The translations under genes and the position numbers were made by a program. This document shows positions 7,810-17,247 of a stretch of 64,000 bases of DNA, piece by piece. This DNA comes from Methanolobus vulcani (GTDB lineage Archaea > Halobacteriota > Methanosarcinia > Methanosarcinales > Methanosarcinaceae): positions 124,001 through 188,000 of the forward strand of contig NZ_FNCA01000004.1 of NCBI RefSeq assembly GCF_900100715.1, in the 5' to 3' direction. The notes below the pieces were generated by a model. It searched no databases and had not been told where the DNA came from. It saw nothing but the letters and a program-made list of their open reading frames with translations. Each line of letters starts with the position of its first letter. Position 1 is the first letter of the stretch.

Positions 7810-8886
7810 TTATATATCTTCACCGGCAACTCGGGCAAGATCCCCGAATTTGCACAGTTCATCGCAGAGTTGCTCTATCTTTGAGCGCAACTCTTCCATT
7901 GAATAACCATACATGGCCGTGAGGTAGATTCCTCCACCTGCGCCGACACCTTCTTTCACAAAGCCGACCTCATATTGCTGCAGACCCTTAAAAGAAGACT
8001 TACCAAATTCAGGATCAGCTCCTTCATAATTTGCACCAATCTCAGCCATCAGATCCACAAAATTGGCAGATTCATCACGAACCACATAACTTGTGGTAAC
8101 TATCTTAATATTATCAGTTGGATAGCCCATGTTTTTTATGGCAGCAAATATCGAGGCCATCTGGGTACCTCCTGCAAGGACTACAGGAGTATCGCCAAGA
8201 CCTGCAGTAATTCCCGCAACTGCAACCATCATAGGATCACCTACAGAAGCTATTGCTTTAAGCGGATCATCACGCAGAGAACCAAATGTGATCCCTGACG
8301 ATGAAAGGGCCTCCTTCACAACCTCTTTTTTAAGGGTCAGAGGATTTGCATCGGAACTGCTGCTAACATTTCCATCATAACCAAGTGCCTGCAGTAATGC
8401 ATTTGCAGTGGTGGTTCCGGCAGGGATGCTTTCACCTATCATGACAAAGTCGTGTTCCTTTGAAAGCTTCTCCCCAAGTTTGAAAGCGTTATCAAAAGCC
8501 TCCTGTACATTATGCACAGCAACAGGATTTCTGATATCATCACCTGGCTTTCCTCCGATATCTACAAGAGGAACCTGTTTAGACGGAAGGACCTTCAGAC
8601 CTGAATTAACGAATATATGAGGAACACCTGTTATCGAAAGAGCTGCACGTGTAATGAGTGCAGGAGTAGGCGTATCATATGGAGGCGTCATAGGTAAGAT
8701 AGGAATATCAATAATAGTTCCTGTCTCAAGAACCTCTGCATCACCGGCAGGCGTGTAGTCTGTCAGTTTAGCAGTCTTTCCTGCTGCGGAAAGACCTTCG
8801 ATATATGCAGTCTCCGTATTTCCAAGAACACAGACGAACAACGGTTTTTCAGGTAACCGGACTTTTTCAGTTGATAACGTATCCAT
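7810..8886 (-). CDS. cobT: Archaeal CobT-type nicotinate-nucleotide phosphoribosyltransferase
   Basis: A 358-residue member of the archaeal TIGR00303 family related to bacterial CobT, which makes the alpha-ribazole-type nucleotide of the lower ligand of cobamides. Glycine-rich segments IGESIPAGTTTANALLQALG (about 150-170) and GDTPVVLAGGTQMA match the phosphoribosyltransferase core. Methanogens need cobamides in bulk for methyltransferases. The enzyme's exact base substrate in archaea is uncertain. The start at 8886 has AGGCGA upstream. It lies just downstream of proS on the same strand with about 50 bases between. Confidence 0.85.
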   Translation of the reverse strand: MDTLSTEKVRLPEKPLFVCVLGNTETAYIEGLSAAGKTAKLTDYTPAGDAEVLETGTIIDIPILPMTPPYDTPTPALITRAALSITGVPHIFVNSGLKVLPSKQVPLVDIGGKPGDDIRNPVAVHNVQEAFDNAFKLGEKLSKEHDFVMIGESIPAGTTTANALLQALGYDGNVSSSSDANPLTLKKEVVKEALSSSGITFGSLRDDPLKAIASVGDPMMVAVAGITAGLGDTPVVLAGGTQMASIFAAIKNMGYPTDNIKIVTTSYVVRDESANFVDLMAEIGANYEGADPEFGKSSFKGLQQYEVGFVKEGVGAGGGIYLTAMYGYSMEELRSKIEQLCDELCKFGDLARVAGEDI

Positions 8887-8939
8887 ACCAATCGCCTAGA
8901 TGTATTTTACAGGGAGTATATGACTTTTTCCGGATTGAC

Positions 8940-10373
8940 TCAATATGTCCTTGCAACATATACTTTGGTTTCAGCATCTGCGCCACATACCGGACACTTC
9001 CCCTTACATTCTTCCTGATCAGTTGGTATTCCAAGTATTCCTGCACCAATATCATCTTCCAGTTTCAGGCCACATTCCTTGTTACCACACCAGAAGATCT
9101 TTGCAATACCTTTTGGAAGATTCTCTTTGACATCATCAAGGTCCTCACAATCAAAAACACGTGAATAGACACTTTCCTTTGCCTTTTCGTATAGTGAATC
9201 ATGAATATCATCAAGCATTGAAGACACGTCATCAACAATAGTATCCAGGGAAAACTGCTGTTTCTCTCCGGTATCACGGCGTACAAGCATGGCTGCATTG
9301 TTCTTGAGATCCCTTGGACCAAGTTCAAGTCTTACAGGCACACCTTTCATTTCCCACTTGTAATACTTGGCACCCGGACGGTCGTCACTTGCATCCATTT
9401 TGACGCGAATTCCCACTGCCTCGAGTTTACTCATGAGATCTTCACAAGCTTCAAGGACACCTTCAGCTTTCTTGAAAATGATAGGAATTATTACAACCTG
9501 AACAGGAGCAATTGCTGGTGGAAGAACAAGACCCTTGTCATCTCCGTGGATGGAAATGAGAGCAGCTATGGAACGCTCGGAAACTCCATAACATGTCTGG
9601 TGGGCATAGACCTGTTCTCCTTCAGCATTCTCATAAGTTATATCGAATGTCTTCGCAAAATTGTCACCAAGGTGGTGAGCAGTACCTACCTGAAGCGTCT
9701 TTCCATCTGGCATCAGTGCATCAGTAGCTATTGTATAATCTGCACCTGGGAACTTGTCCCAGTCTGGTCTTTTGGACGCAAGTACAGGAACAGCAAGCTG
9801 ACGATAGAAATCAGTGTAGATCCTGATAGCTTCATCAACCTGGGCTGCCGCATCATCCCATGTAGCATGGACTGTATGAGCCTCTTTAAAAGAAGTGATC
9901 TCACGAAGTCTTATAAGAGGACGTGTGTGTTTTGTCTCATATCTGAAAGTGTTGACTATCTGATAGAGCTTAAGTGGCATGTCCGCATGTGACCTTATCC
10001 AGAGCTTGTACATTGGATAGATAGCAGTCTCACTGGTTGGACGGAGTGCAAGTTTCACATCGAGGGGGGTCAGACCACCATGAGTTACCCAGTAAACCTC
10101 ATCTTCAAATCCTTTGATGTGCTCTGCTTCTTTCATGAACTCATTTTCAGGAATAAGAAGTGGAAACATGGTTTCCTGATGATCTTTATCAAGAAGCCTG
10201 CGCATGATATCATAAACATTTCTTCTGATGTTAAATCCAAATGGGAACCACACATAAAGTCCCTTTACAGGATAACGTACATCCATGATCTCGCCCTTTA
10301 AGAGCAGATCGTTATACCATTCACTGAAATTCTCTTTAGAAGGAAGTGCAGCATCTTTTTCTTGCTCTGCCAT
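8940..10373 (-). CDS. proS: Prolyl-tRNA synthetase (archaeal/eukaryotic type)
   Basis: Class II synthetase of 477 residues that charges tRNA-Pro. Motif 2 is seen in [17 protein letters not shown] (about 140-160), followed by SFKEAHTVH and the anticodon-binding domain (about 280-380). The C-terminal domain carries paired cysteines (WCGNKECG and [10 protein letters not shown]) for a structural zinc, and the chain ends in a conserved tyrosine, as in archaeal ProRS. There is no bacterial editing insertion. The 210-bp upstream gap has TATA-like CTATAAGC on the minus strand near 10430 and perfect palindromes further up. Confidence 0.96.
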   Translation of the reverse strand: MAEQEKDAALPSKENFSEWYNDLLLKGEIMDVRYPVKGLYVWFPFGFNIRRNVYDIMRRLLDKDHQETMFPLLIPENEFMKEAEHIKGFEDEVYWVTHGGLTPLDVKLALRPTSETAIYPMYKLWIRSHADMPLKLYQIVNTFRYETKHTRPLIRLREITSFKEAHTVHATWDDAAAQVDEAIRIYTDFYRQLAVPVLASKRPDWDKFPGADYTIATDALMPDGKTLQVGTAHHLGDNFAKTFDITYENAEGEQVYAHQTCYGVSERSIAALISIHGDDKGLVLPPAIAPVQVVIIPIIFKKAEGVLEACEDLMSKLEAVGIRVKMDASDDRPGAKYYKWEMKGVPVRLELGPRDLKNNAAMLVRRDTGEKQQFSLDTIVDDVSSMLDDIHDSLYEKAKESVYSRVFDCEDLDDVKENLPKGIAKIFWCGNKECGLKLEDDIGAGILGIPTDQEECKGKCPVCGADAETKVYVARTY

Positions 10374-10463
10374 TTATTCACCTTATAAGTTTCATACTTG
10401 ATTTGGCTACAATAACTAATACATTGCTTATAGCCATTTCCTTTCATAACCGGACAGAGACAG

Positions 10464-10538
10464 ATGTCACTAATGACATGGAATTATAAAATCAGGTATA
10501 AAAACAATTATCCGGATAATATTAGATTTTCCGGATAG
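10464..10538. promoter_or_regulatory. Palindromes upstream of proS
   Basis: ATGTCA-CTAA-TGACAT spans 10464-10479, and a perfect 14-bp palindrome ATTATCCGGATAAT spans 10507-10520, followed by a second TTTCCGGATA at 10528-10537. They lie between the end of zpr1 and the proS promoter. On the minus strand the 14-mer is followed by TTGTTTTTAT, so it could instead end zpr1 transcription. Whether it is operator or terminator cannot be settled from sequence. Confidence 0.4.
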
Positions 10539-10584
10539 ACAAGATTTTAAAAAAACTAAAGTGGAATCTTTGAACAGCCAGACT

Positions 10585-11223
10585 TCAATCAGTCAGACGG
10601 TGCTCTGAATCGCTGGCATCCAGTTCCATTTCAGAGGAGCTGGTATCAAAGACGATCATACCTGTTTTAAGATTACCAGCCTCTTCAGGAGCAAGTACAC
10701 ATGACTTGACCTTTTCAGAAATAATTGCACTATTACCGAAAGGATCCTCTATGACAACGGTTATTTGCCTTTGCCCTTCAATTGCGTCCCTAAGAATATT
10801 CTGAATTTCAAGACCATGCAATTGCTTTTCTTCATCATCCTCGCACCATTTGGTTGCTGTTATAACAACATTGAGAATCCTGTCAAGTATACCCTCGATA
10901 TTGGTTATGTATGATTCAGATATGGAACCAGGTTCAACATCAATTCCAAGCTCAGGTATCCTTATGGTACCTGAAGTCGATCGTACTACCCTGCTGTTGA
11001 GATCCTCAAGATCCTCTACCAGCAACTCATAGCGCATTGGTTCTTTCTGAGTAAGAATTAGAGTGTCAGCAAATCTGAAACTGCAATCGCATGCCGCAGT
11101 GATGTACATTACCTCACCAAAATAAGGAATTTCATCACTCTGCCAGCTGATGATCAGCTCTTCATGGCAGAGAGGACATGAAGTCCTAGTTACAAATTTC
11201 TGACAGGAGTCGTTTTCGCTCAA
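10585..11223 (-). CDS. ZPR1-type zinc-finger protein
   Basis: A 212-residue archaeal member of the ZPR1 family. The N-terminal zinc finger has CPLCHEEL (about residues 16-19) paired with a CDC motif about 30 residues on, followed by the beta-helical ZPR1 domain (LDSRVVRSTSGTIRIPELGIDVEPGS-like region, about 70-100; FLEGIL-type helix about 105-125). In eukaryotes ZPR1 acts as a chaperone for elongation factor 1A; a similar role for the archaeal protein is plausible but inferred. Its ATG overlaps the TGA-type end of sepF by four bases. Confidence 0.85.
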   Translation of the reverse strand: MSENDSCQKFVTRTSCPLCHEELIISWQSDEIPYFGEVMYITAACDCSFRFADTLILTQKEPMRYELLVEDLEDLNSRVVRSTSGTIRIPELGIDVEPGSISESYITNIEGILDRILNVVITATKWCEDDEEKQLHGLEIQNILRDAIEGQRQITVVIEDPFGNSAIISEKVKSCVLAPEEAGNLKTGMIVFDTSSSEMELDASDSEHRLTD

Positions 11224-11600
11224 TATCTGCCACCAATTATCTTTGACCTGTCGATCTTGATACCTGTTGGAGTTACAAGAACCTGGTCTTCCTTGATACC
11301 GGCTATATCGCCATGAACATCCATTACTACTTCTTTGAGATCCTTCAAAGCACGGTCAAGTAATAACTTATCAACCTTGATGTTTGAAATGTCTATCATT
11401 ACGATGTTACCATCATAGATCTCTTTTTTGAGTGCGGTCAGCTCATTGAGGTTTGTGAGTTCTGCAACACGGATGTAAGTCTCTGCAGGCTCGTCATCCA
11501 TTACCTCTTCATACTTGGTAAGGTCAAGTTCAGTATACTCATCCTCAGTGGTTGAGCTTTTGCTGCTGCCACCAAACAATTTGTTAACAATATTTGCCAT
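11220..11600 (-). CDS. sepF: Cell division protein SepF
   Basis: A 126-residue SepF, the membrane anchor for FtsZ in many archaea. It has a short amphipathic N-terminal helix (MANIVNKLFGG), an acidic linker (about 15-45) and the SepF core with IRVAELTNLNELTALKKEI, NIVMIDISNI and VLVTPTGIKI. No FtsZ gene lies in the window. It is the first gene of a two-gene unit with zpr1 and has its own upstream gap of about 170 bases after the PUA-protein gene. Confidence 0.88.
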   Translation of the reverse strand: MANIVNKLFGGSSKSSTTEDEYTELDLTKYEEVMDDEPAETYIRVAELTNLNELTALKKEIYDGNIVMIDISNIKVDKLLLDRALKDLKEVVMDVHGDIAGIKEDQVLVTPTGIKIDRSKIIGGRY

Positions 11601-11772
11601 AATTCGCCCTCATGTATTCAAAAACACTGTTATATTAATAGCACTAATACTTAAAATGTTACCGGAATGGATTGCATATACCGGACCATGATCAGTATTA
11701 TCTACTGCTGTTATTTTAGTTACTGGTATTCTGATATTTATATTCAATCTCATCCTATTTTAATGATTTCTT

Positions 11773-12255
11773 TTAGATGTCCAGATTCCAGAGCTTATCG
11801 CCTACGTAATGAATGGATTTTACACCCTTTCCAGTGTTTCCTGTCATCTCAGCGCCCGGTATCAATGCAGTCCCGATCGCAAGAGGTTTGCTGTGGGCTT
11901 CCTCAATAATGATAACCGGATCGCCTTCCTGAATATTATCATCTGCAGCAACTATGCCAGGACACATAATATCAGCACCATTAACCACAAAACGAACAGC
12001 ACCTGAATCTACAGTTACCACATTCTTCATCAGGCCAAGTTTCAGTACTCCCTTTACTGTCGGGAAGTAGAATTCATCGATCTGGAAAAGCAAAGGTTCC
12101 CCGTCAACCAGTATTAGGGAAAGATCATCTATGTTTGCTGTTTCAAACTTGCTTTTTTCCAGTTTTTTTGAAGCATCACCAAAAACAGAAGTGATATCAC
12201 TTAAAAGCTGATTCTTTGCAGATTTCCTTAACTGTACCCTGGACTTAATTTTCAA
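11773..12255 (-). CDS. PUA-domain RNA-binding protein (MCT-1/COG2016 type)
   Basis: A 160-residue protein with an N-terminal alpha/beta pre-PUA domain (MKIKSRVQLRKSAKNQL) and a C-terminal PUA domain (about 78-155), including VTVDSGAVRFVVNGADIMCPGI and the GDPVIIIEEAHSKPLAIG strand pair. Relatives are eukaryotic MCT-1 and the N-terminal half of Tma64/eIF2D, which act in tRNA release and reinitiation on 40S subunits; the archaeal role is not settled. It stands alone between valS and sepF on the minus strand. Confidence 0.85.
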   Translation of the reverse strand: MKIKSRVQLRKSAKNQLLSDITSVFGDASKKLEKSKFETANIDDLSLILVDGEPLLFQIDEFYFPTVKGVLKLGLMKNVVTVDSGAVRFVVNGADIMCPGIVAADDNIQEGDPVIIIEEAHSKPLAIGTALIPGAEMTGNTGKGVKSIHYVGDKLWNLDI

Positions 12256-12383
12256 CTGATCACCTGTCAGATAAAATATTTTGATTTGGATTGTTTTTCG
12301 TTAATAATCTTGTAGTTGATACTATTTTTATTCCTATTAGTAATTCCACTAATTCTGCTAGATATATTACTAAAGTAAGTAAA

Positions 12384-12423
12384 GGATGCTTTAAAAGAGT
12401 TATGTGAAACACATAAAGCATCC
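12384..12423 (-). terminator. Hairpin after valS
   Basis: GGATGCT (12384-12390) pairs with AGCATCC (12417-12423), and the inside pairs again (TTATGTG-AAA-CACATAA). On the minus strand it lies about 60 bases after the valS stop and is followed by T-rich sequence, fitting a terminator for valS. Confidence 0.55.
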
Positions 12424-12485
12424 TGAAATAGTATTTGCAAGATATTCCTGAGATTGTCGATTACCTACCGACATCACCTTCCATA

Positions 12486-15077
12486 TTACCTGATAATTAC
12501 AACAGGAACTCCGCTGATGTCAAGAACATCCACAGCCCTTCCTGCAGAAACTACCTCTTTCTCGATCTCAACGCATTCAGGTTCAAGCTCAATTGTCTGG
12601 CCATCTACCTCAACAATGACCTTACCACTTGCAACCTCATCTGCGATCTTCTTTGGATTTGCTTCTGTAAGTGCATTGATAATTGCCTTAGCCTGTCCCC
12701 TGAATTTTGGACCGATCATACCCATATTTGGTTTGACATTAACAGGTACGTGCTCAAAGTCAGGTTCACCGTCGATCATCTCTACTGGAGAATTGGTAGC
12801 TCCAAGTACGTCTGTCAGGTCATCAAGGCTTCCATATATCTCTATCTTCTCAAGAGGAGCGTTCAATGCCATTCCGTGCTCAGACTTGTAGCGTCTGACA
12901 TTACTTGCGATTTCTTTGATGAACTCACCGGATTTTTCTACATCTTCATTGATAAGTGAATCACAAACATCAGGCCATGCCTGAACATGAACACTGTCTT
13001 TACCTATGCGTGAGAACATTTCCTCTGCAAAGAACGGAGCGAATGGTGCAAGCATGCGTGAAAGCGCATCAATTGCCACATACAAAGTGTATCTTGCTGC
13101 CTTCTTTCCAGCTTCATCCTCACCATAGAGACGTGCCTTTACAAGCTCAATATAGTTGTCTGCAAGTACATCCCATGTGAAACCTCTTACAGCCTTGAAA
13201 GCTTCATCGAACTGGTATTTTTCCATTGAATCCGTTACTGAAGCTATGAGCCTGTTGAGATTGCTAAGAAGCCATTTATCAACAATTTTAAGCTCTGAAA
13301 CATCAATTTCACTGTGCTCGTAGTCCTCAAGATGGGACATGCTGAACCTGTAAATGCTCCACATCTTGGCGAAGAACCTTGATGCTGAAACGACATCTTT
13401 CCAGCGGAACATTACGTCTGAGCCTGGTGAACCACCAATTGCAGCCCACTGCCTGAAAGAGTCAGCACTATAATCCTTAATTACTTCTTCCGGTGAAATG
13501 ACATTGCCAAGTGACTTACTCATCTTGTGTCCGTCCTCACCAAGAACCATACCGTTAATGAGAATTGCATCCCATGGCCTCTTGCCCCGGATTGCCATTG
13601 ACCTGAGAATTGTATAGAATGCCCATGTCCTGATAATATCATGACCCTGTGGACGAAGCTGTGTAGGAAGTCTCATTTCGTGGTCTGTGAGCCAGCCGGA
13701 AACATGCAGTGCTGTTATTGATGAGTCCATCCATGTATCCAGAACATCCTCTTCTGCCTCGAATTCTGTGCATCCACATTTACAGGCTTCTGGTGGCTGC
13801 TGTGTTGTTGGATCGATTGGCATCCACTCTTCCCTGGCAACCATTGTTTCACCACATTCCTTACAATACCATACAGGGATCGGGGTTGCGAAAAGTCTCT
13901 GGCGGGATATACACCAGTCCCATTCCATGGTGTTGTTCCAGTTGTCAAGCCTGACCTTCATGTACTCTGGCAGCCACTCTATTTCATTTGCTGCCGTTGC
14001 AATCTCATCATTAGGTATTTTAATGAACCACTGACGTTCTGAAAGGATCTCAATAGGAGTGCTGCATCTCCAGCACATACCAACATTCTGATCAAGTGAT
14101 TTCTGCTCATAGAGATAGCCTTCACTTTTGAGGTCTTCGATAATTGCCTGCTTACATTCAGGAATTGTCATTCCCTTGTACTTGCCTGCAATTTCGGTCA
14201 TAAGACCCTGCTTGTCAATTGCCTTGCGCAGTGGAAGACCATGCTCCAGCCACCATCTGACATCCTGCTTGTCACCGAAAGTACAGATCATAACAACACC
14301 TGTACCAAATGTTGGGTCTACTGCTTCATCGCCAATTACCTTTACTTCGTGGCCAAAGAGCGGTACTTTTACAGTTGAACCAATGTGCTGTTTGTAACGC
14401 TCATCCTCAGGATTTATCACAACTGCAACACAGGCTGCAAGTAATTCCGGTCTTGTGGTTGCTATCTCAAGACCATCGAAATGCAGGAAATTGAGCTTTG
14501 TTTCCCTTGCATCATACTCAACTTCTGCAAAAGCAATAGCAGTTTCACATCTTGGACACCAGTTCACAGGGTGCTCGGACTGATAGAGACGATCCATATC
14601 ATACATCTGCCTGAAAGACCTCTGGGTCTTGGAATAATACTCAGGCTCCATTGTCACAAACTCATTGCTCCAGTCTGTGGAGAAACCAAGATTCAGCATT
14701 GTCTGTCTCATCTTCTCGATGTTACCAACTGTGAGCTCACGGCACATATTCCTGAACTCTTCTCTTGGAACCTCATTCTTTGTGATGCCATGGATCTCTT
14801 CGACCTTTACTTCTGTAGGAAGACCGTGACAATCCCAGCCCTGTGGGAACATCACATTGAACCCGCACATACGCTTGTATCTTGCAACAAAATCGATGTA
14901 ACACCAGTTAAGGGAGTTACCGATATGGAAATTTCCGGTAGGATATGGCGGTGGAGTATCAATGATGAACTGGGGCCTGCTGTTGTCTTTCCAGTCAAAG
15001 TGATACATGGACATATCCCATGAATCGCGCCATTTAGGCTCTATTATGTGTGGGTCATATTCTTTAGGAATTGTCAT
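12486..15077 (-). CDS. valS: Valyl-tRNA synthetase
   Basis: Class I synthetase, 863 residues from the chosen start. The HIGH motif appears as HIGN in [16 protein letters not shown] (about 45-60), the editing domain covers about 180-350 with [12 protein letters not shown], and KMSKS is intact (HKMSKSLGN, about 530). The anticodon-binding domain follows, then a C-terminal extension. The ATG at 15077 has GGAGAG six bases upstream and gives MTIPKEYDP; an ATG ten codons earlier (15107) has no good site. It is probably transcribed alone. Confidence 0.96.
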   Translation of the reverse strand: MTIPKEYDPHIIEPKWRDSWDMSMYHFDWKDNSRPQFIIDTPPPYPTGNFHIGNSLNWCYIDFVARYKRMCGFNVMFPQGWDCHGLPTEVKVEEIHGITKNEVPREEFRNMCRELTVGNIEKMRQTMLNLGFSTDWSNEFVTMEPEYYSKTQRSFRQMYDMDRLYQSEHPVNWCPRCETAIAFAEVEYDARETKLNFLHFDGLEIATTRPELLAACVAVVINPEDERYKQHIGSTVKVPLFGHEVKVIGDEAVDPTFGTGVVMICTFGDKQDVRWWLEHGLPLRKAIDKQGLMTEIAGKYKGMTIPECKQAIIEDLKSEGYLYEQKSLDQNVGMCWRCSTPIEILSERQWFIKIPNDEIATAANEIEWLPEYMKVRLDNWNNTMEWDWCISRQRLFATPIPVWYCKECGETMVAREEWMPIDPTTQQPPEACKCGCTEFEAEEDVLDTWMDSSITALHVSGWLTDHEMRLPTQLRPQGHDIIRTWAFYTILRSMAIRGKRPWDAILINGMVLGEDGHKMSKSLGNVISPEEVIKDYSADSFRQWAAIGGSPGSDVMFRWKDVVSASRFFAKMWSIYRFSMSHLEDYEHSEIDVSELKIVDKWLLSNLNRLIASVTDSMEKYQFDEAFKAVRGFTWDVLADNYIELVKARLYGEDEAGKKAARYTLYVAIDALSRMLAPFAPFFAEEMFSRIGKDSVHVQAWPDVCDSLINEDVEKSGEFIKEIASNVRRYKSEHGMALNAPLEKIEIYGSLDDLTDVLGATNSPVEMIDGEPDFEHVPVNVKPNMGMIGPKFRGQAKAIINALTEANPKKIADEVASGKVIVEVDGQTIELEPECVEIEKEVVSAGRAVDVLDISGVPVVIIR

Positions 15078-15669
15078 TGTGACTCTCCGGTAAATGCGAT
15101 AAAACATAATTTAATGTATTTGATATTATGTGAAATTAGTCAATTCATTGAATGTATTGATTGTGTTTTTATCCTAAGTGGTGTAAGATTATTTAAATTA
15201 TCTGGTTAGACCCGGAACACCGGAGCATGCGGATAAGAGCATTAATAAGAACCGGAAGGAACTTGATAAGTATCTTACTTTACTAAAAAGAGGCTGCCCT
15301 TGCACAAAGAGTATCTTGCAGAAAACTCCAGGGCAAGAGGTCATTGGTGTACGATCGAAAGCAAACATTTCCTTGACGAATGGGTGATGATACCGCCTGG
15401 AACATATGCCCTATATTCTGCCCGGTTATGTGCGAAAGGACAAGCCACCAATTGTGAGGGGAATTTAGTATATCAATTTTACTATTTTGTTTTCCTAATG
15501 TACATAACTACACGAAAAAATGCACAAATAATCATCAATCAAAATCCATATTACATCGCAACCGTGGTACCTCCGTATTTTGAATATAAATATCAGGAAA
15601 CCGAAAACACTTTATAGAAATCTCTTCAATTGTATGAAGGGGAAGCAAAAGGGTTAATCCGGTGATATA
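15078..15669. other. Long gap without a confident gene
   Basis: About 590 bases between divergent valS and the DsrE gene. The first 120 bases are AT-rich and should hold the valS promoter. An open frame on the plus strand runs from a TTG at 15300 to 15617 (105 codons) and is open upstream to about 15270; its first 60 codons have ordinary composition but no recognisable motif, no Shine-Dalgarno, and its second half looks random. Several CCGGA words occur near 15211-15257. It may be a decayed gene or an unrecognised RNA. Confidence 0.3.
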
Positions 15670-16020
15670 ATGACCAGAAAAGTAGCTATTTTTGCTTTTA
15701 ACGGAGAGGAGATGTGTTTCATCCATTCCTTGATGAATACACTTGATATGAAAGATAAAGGCTATGATGTGAAGCTTATAATCGAAGGTTCTGCAACCCG
15801 ACTTGTGAAGGAGGCAGAAGATGGGAAGAAACCATTTACTGCGCTATACCTCAAAGCAAAGGATGCGGGACTTATAGACTGTGTATGCAGAGCATGTGCA
15901 TCAAAGATGAAAAGCCTTGAAAGTGCTAAACATCAGGAACTTCCGCTATGCGATGAAATGTTCGGACATCCAAGTATGGCTCGCTATATGAATGATGGTT
16001 ACGAGATAATCGTAATTTGA
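15670..16020 (+). CDS. DsrE-family sulfur-relay-like protein
   Basis: A 116-residue cytoplasmic protein with the DsrE/YchN-like fold: MTRKVAIFAFNGEEMCFIHS at the start, a strand-helix repeat, and a cysteine-rich segment CVCRACASKM (about 77-86). Members of this family bind or pass on sulfane sulfur, or have unknown roles. The cysteine cluster could take part in such chemistry but no partner is encoded beside it. It is followed after about 55 bases by ferritin, so the two may share a transcript. Confidence 0.75.
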   Translation: MTRKVAIFAFNGEEMCFIHSLMNTLDMKDKGYDVKLIIEGSATRLVKEAEDGKKPFTALYLKAKDAGLIDCVCRACASKMKSLESAKHQELPLCDEMFGHPSMARYMNDGYEIIVI

Positions 16021-16074
16021 TTTATACATATATCAGAACAGATAGTGAAACAACATTAAGAACGGAGATTGTAA

Positions 16075-16590
16075 ATGTTAAGTGAAAAGATGATAGCAGC
16101 CCTCAACGGGCAGATCAACAAAGAGATATATTCCGCATATCTTTACATGGATATGTCAGCTCACTGCACATATGAAGGGCTTGACGGTTTTGCCAACTGG
16201 TTCATGGTACAGTATCAGGAAGAAATGACCCATGCAATGAAGATATATGACTATGTGAATGATCAGGGCGGAAAAGTTGTTCTTGAAGCAATAGAAAAAC
16301 CACCGGAAAGCTTTGGAACTCCGTTAGAGATGTTTGAAGCAACCCTCAAACATGAACAGTTCATCACAAAATCAATCTACGATCTTGTAACCCTGGCAAA
16401 TGAAGAAAAGGACTACGCCACACAGATATTCCTCCAGTGGTTCGTAACAGAACAGATCGAGGAAGAAGCAAATGACAATGAACTTATTGCAAAGCTCAAG
16501 CTTATAGGCAGCGATGGGAACGGTCTCTATATGCTTGACAAAGAACTCCTGGCAAGGGTGTTCACACCACCTGCTGCATCAGAGGAATAA
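16075..16590 (+). CDS. ftnA: Non-heme ferritin
   Basis: A 171-residue ferritin that oxidises and stores iron. The four-helix bundle carries the ferroxidase residues: Glu17 in NKEIYSAYLYMD, the EEMTHA motif (about 49-54) giving Glu and His, and the EEKDYAT and FVTEQIEEEAND helices with further acidic ligands. Heme-binding residues of bacterioferritin are not seen. The start has GGAG 10 bases upstream (aacggagattgtaa). Neighbours DsrE and superoxide reductase suggest a role in managing iron under oxygen exposure. Confidence 0.93.
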   Translation: MLSEKMIAALNGQINKEIYSAYLYMDMSAHCTYEGLDGFANWFMVQYQEEMTHAMKIYDYVNDQGGKVVLEAIEKPPESFGTPLEMFEATLKHEQFITKSIYDLVTLANEEKDYATQIFLQWFVTEQIEEEANDNELIAKLKLIGSDGNGLYMLDKELLARVFTPPAASEE

Positions 16591-16658
16591 GAACTAAATA
16601 TCGTTGTACAAACTTAATGTTATCAAAAACATAACAATATGAGTAAAAGGTGAGACAA

Positions 16659-17009
16659 ATGGAATTTGAAGAAGTACTGAAAGGAAAGGAAGTTGAGGGT
16701 AAAGAGAAGCACGTCCCTGAGATAGACATTATCAGAGGACATGGACAGGCAAAGGCAGACTTTGTACGTGTAACTGTCGGGAAGGAAGTAAAACATCCGA
16801 ACACTGTTGAGCACCATATCGAATGGGTCGAACTTTACGGTGTTACTAAAGATGGAAAAACTGTCGACTTTGGAAGAATGAACTTCGAACCTGTTCACAC
16901 AGAACCTACAGCTTCATTCCACGTAAACAACATTGACGACTTCAAGGCTTTCTGTGCACTTGAATACTGTAACATCCACGGCGTGTGGAAGAACTGTATT
17001 GAAGTTTGA
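16659..17009 (+). CDS. Superoxide reductase (neelaredoxin type)
   Basis: A 116-residue one-iron superoxide reductase that reduces superoxide to hydrogen peroxide without making oxygen. The N-terminal EKHVPEI has the catalytic Lys and first His ligand (about 17-18); further ligands are His46 (KHPN), His52 (VEHHIEW), and the Cys104/His107 pair in CNIHGVW. It lacks the N-terminal desulforedoxin domain of two-iron desulfoferrodoxin. The ATG at 16659 is chosen over a GTG at 16650 because AGGTGAG lies just before it. Placed after ferritin, it fits an oxidative-defence operon. Confidence 0.92.
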   Translation: MEFEEVLKGKEVEGKEKHVPEIDIIRGHGQAKADFVRVTVGKEVKHPNTVEHHIEWVELYGVTKDGKTVDFGRMNFEPVHTEPTASFHVNNIDDFKAFCALEYCNIHGVWKNCIEV

Positions 17010-17034
17010 ACGTTCAAAAGAAAAAATTATCATT

Positions 17035-17060
17035 TGTGGCATCAGTCGCCACATCTTTTT
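17035..17060 (+). terminator. Terminator after superoxide reductase
   Basis: TGTGGC (17035-17040) pairs with GCCACA (17048-17053) around a 7-nt loop, followed by TCTTTTTT. It lies 25 bases after the superoxide reductase stop. Confidence 0.7.
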
Positions 17061-17130
17061 TATATTTGTCCATTCCCATCTTTCATTAAAAGCATCGTGC
17101 AACTGAGTTGAAAGAAAAAGAGGGACAACT

Positions 17131-17232
17131 GTGATCAAAAAACTTATTGGGAAATTTGCATTCCTTGCCATCATAGTCGGCATTATGGCAATGATCATAT
17201 TGAATTATGTATTACCCTACATGCATGCATAA
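17131..17232 (+). CDS. 33-residue single-helix membrane peptide
   Basis: GTG start with GAGGGA five bases upstream, ending at TAA 17230-17232. The product starts MIKKLIGKF, then one hydrophobic helix of about 18 residues rich in Ile, Ala, Met, and ends NYVLPYMHA. Basic residues before the helix suggest the N-terminus stays inside. It follows the terminator of superoxide reductase by about 70 bases and converges on ahbC. No function is known to me; the combination of ribosome site, start and clean helix makes a real small protein likely but not certain. Confidence 0.5.
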   Translation: MIKKLIGKFAFLAIIVGIMAMIILNYVLPYMHA

Positions 17233-17247
17233 GAGAAAAAAGGTTAC

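Noticed and set aside
10374-10584. T-box riboswitch ahead of proS
   Set aside because: T-boxes are not known in archaea and no T-box sequence (UGGN') is seen; the palindromes are short and DNA-like.
15300-15617. 105-codon frame with TTG start
   Set aside because: No Shine-Dalgarno, no family, and the second half looks random; kept only as part of the unexplained gap.
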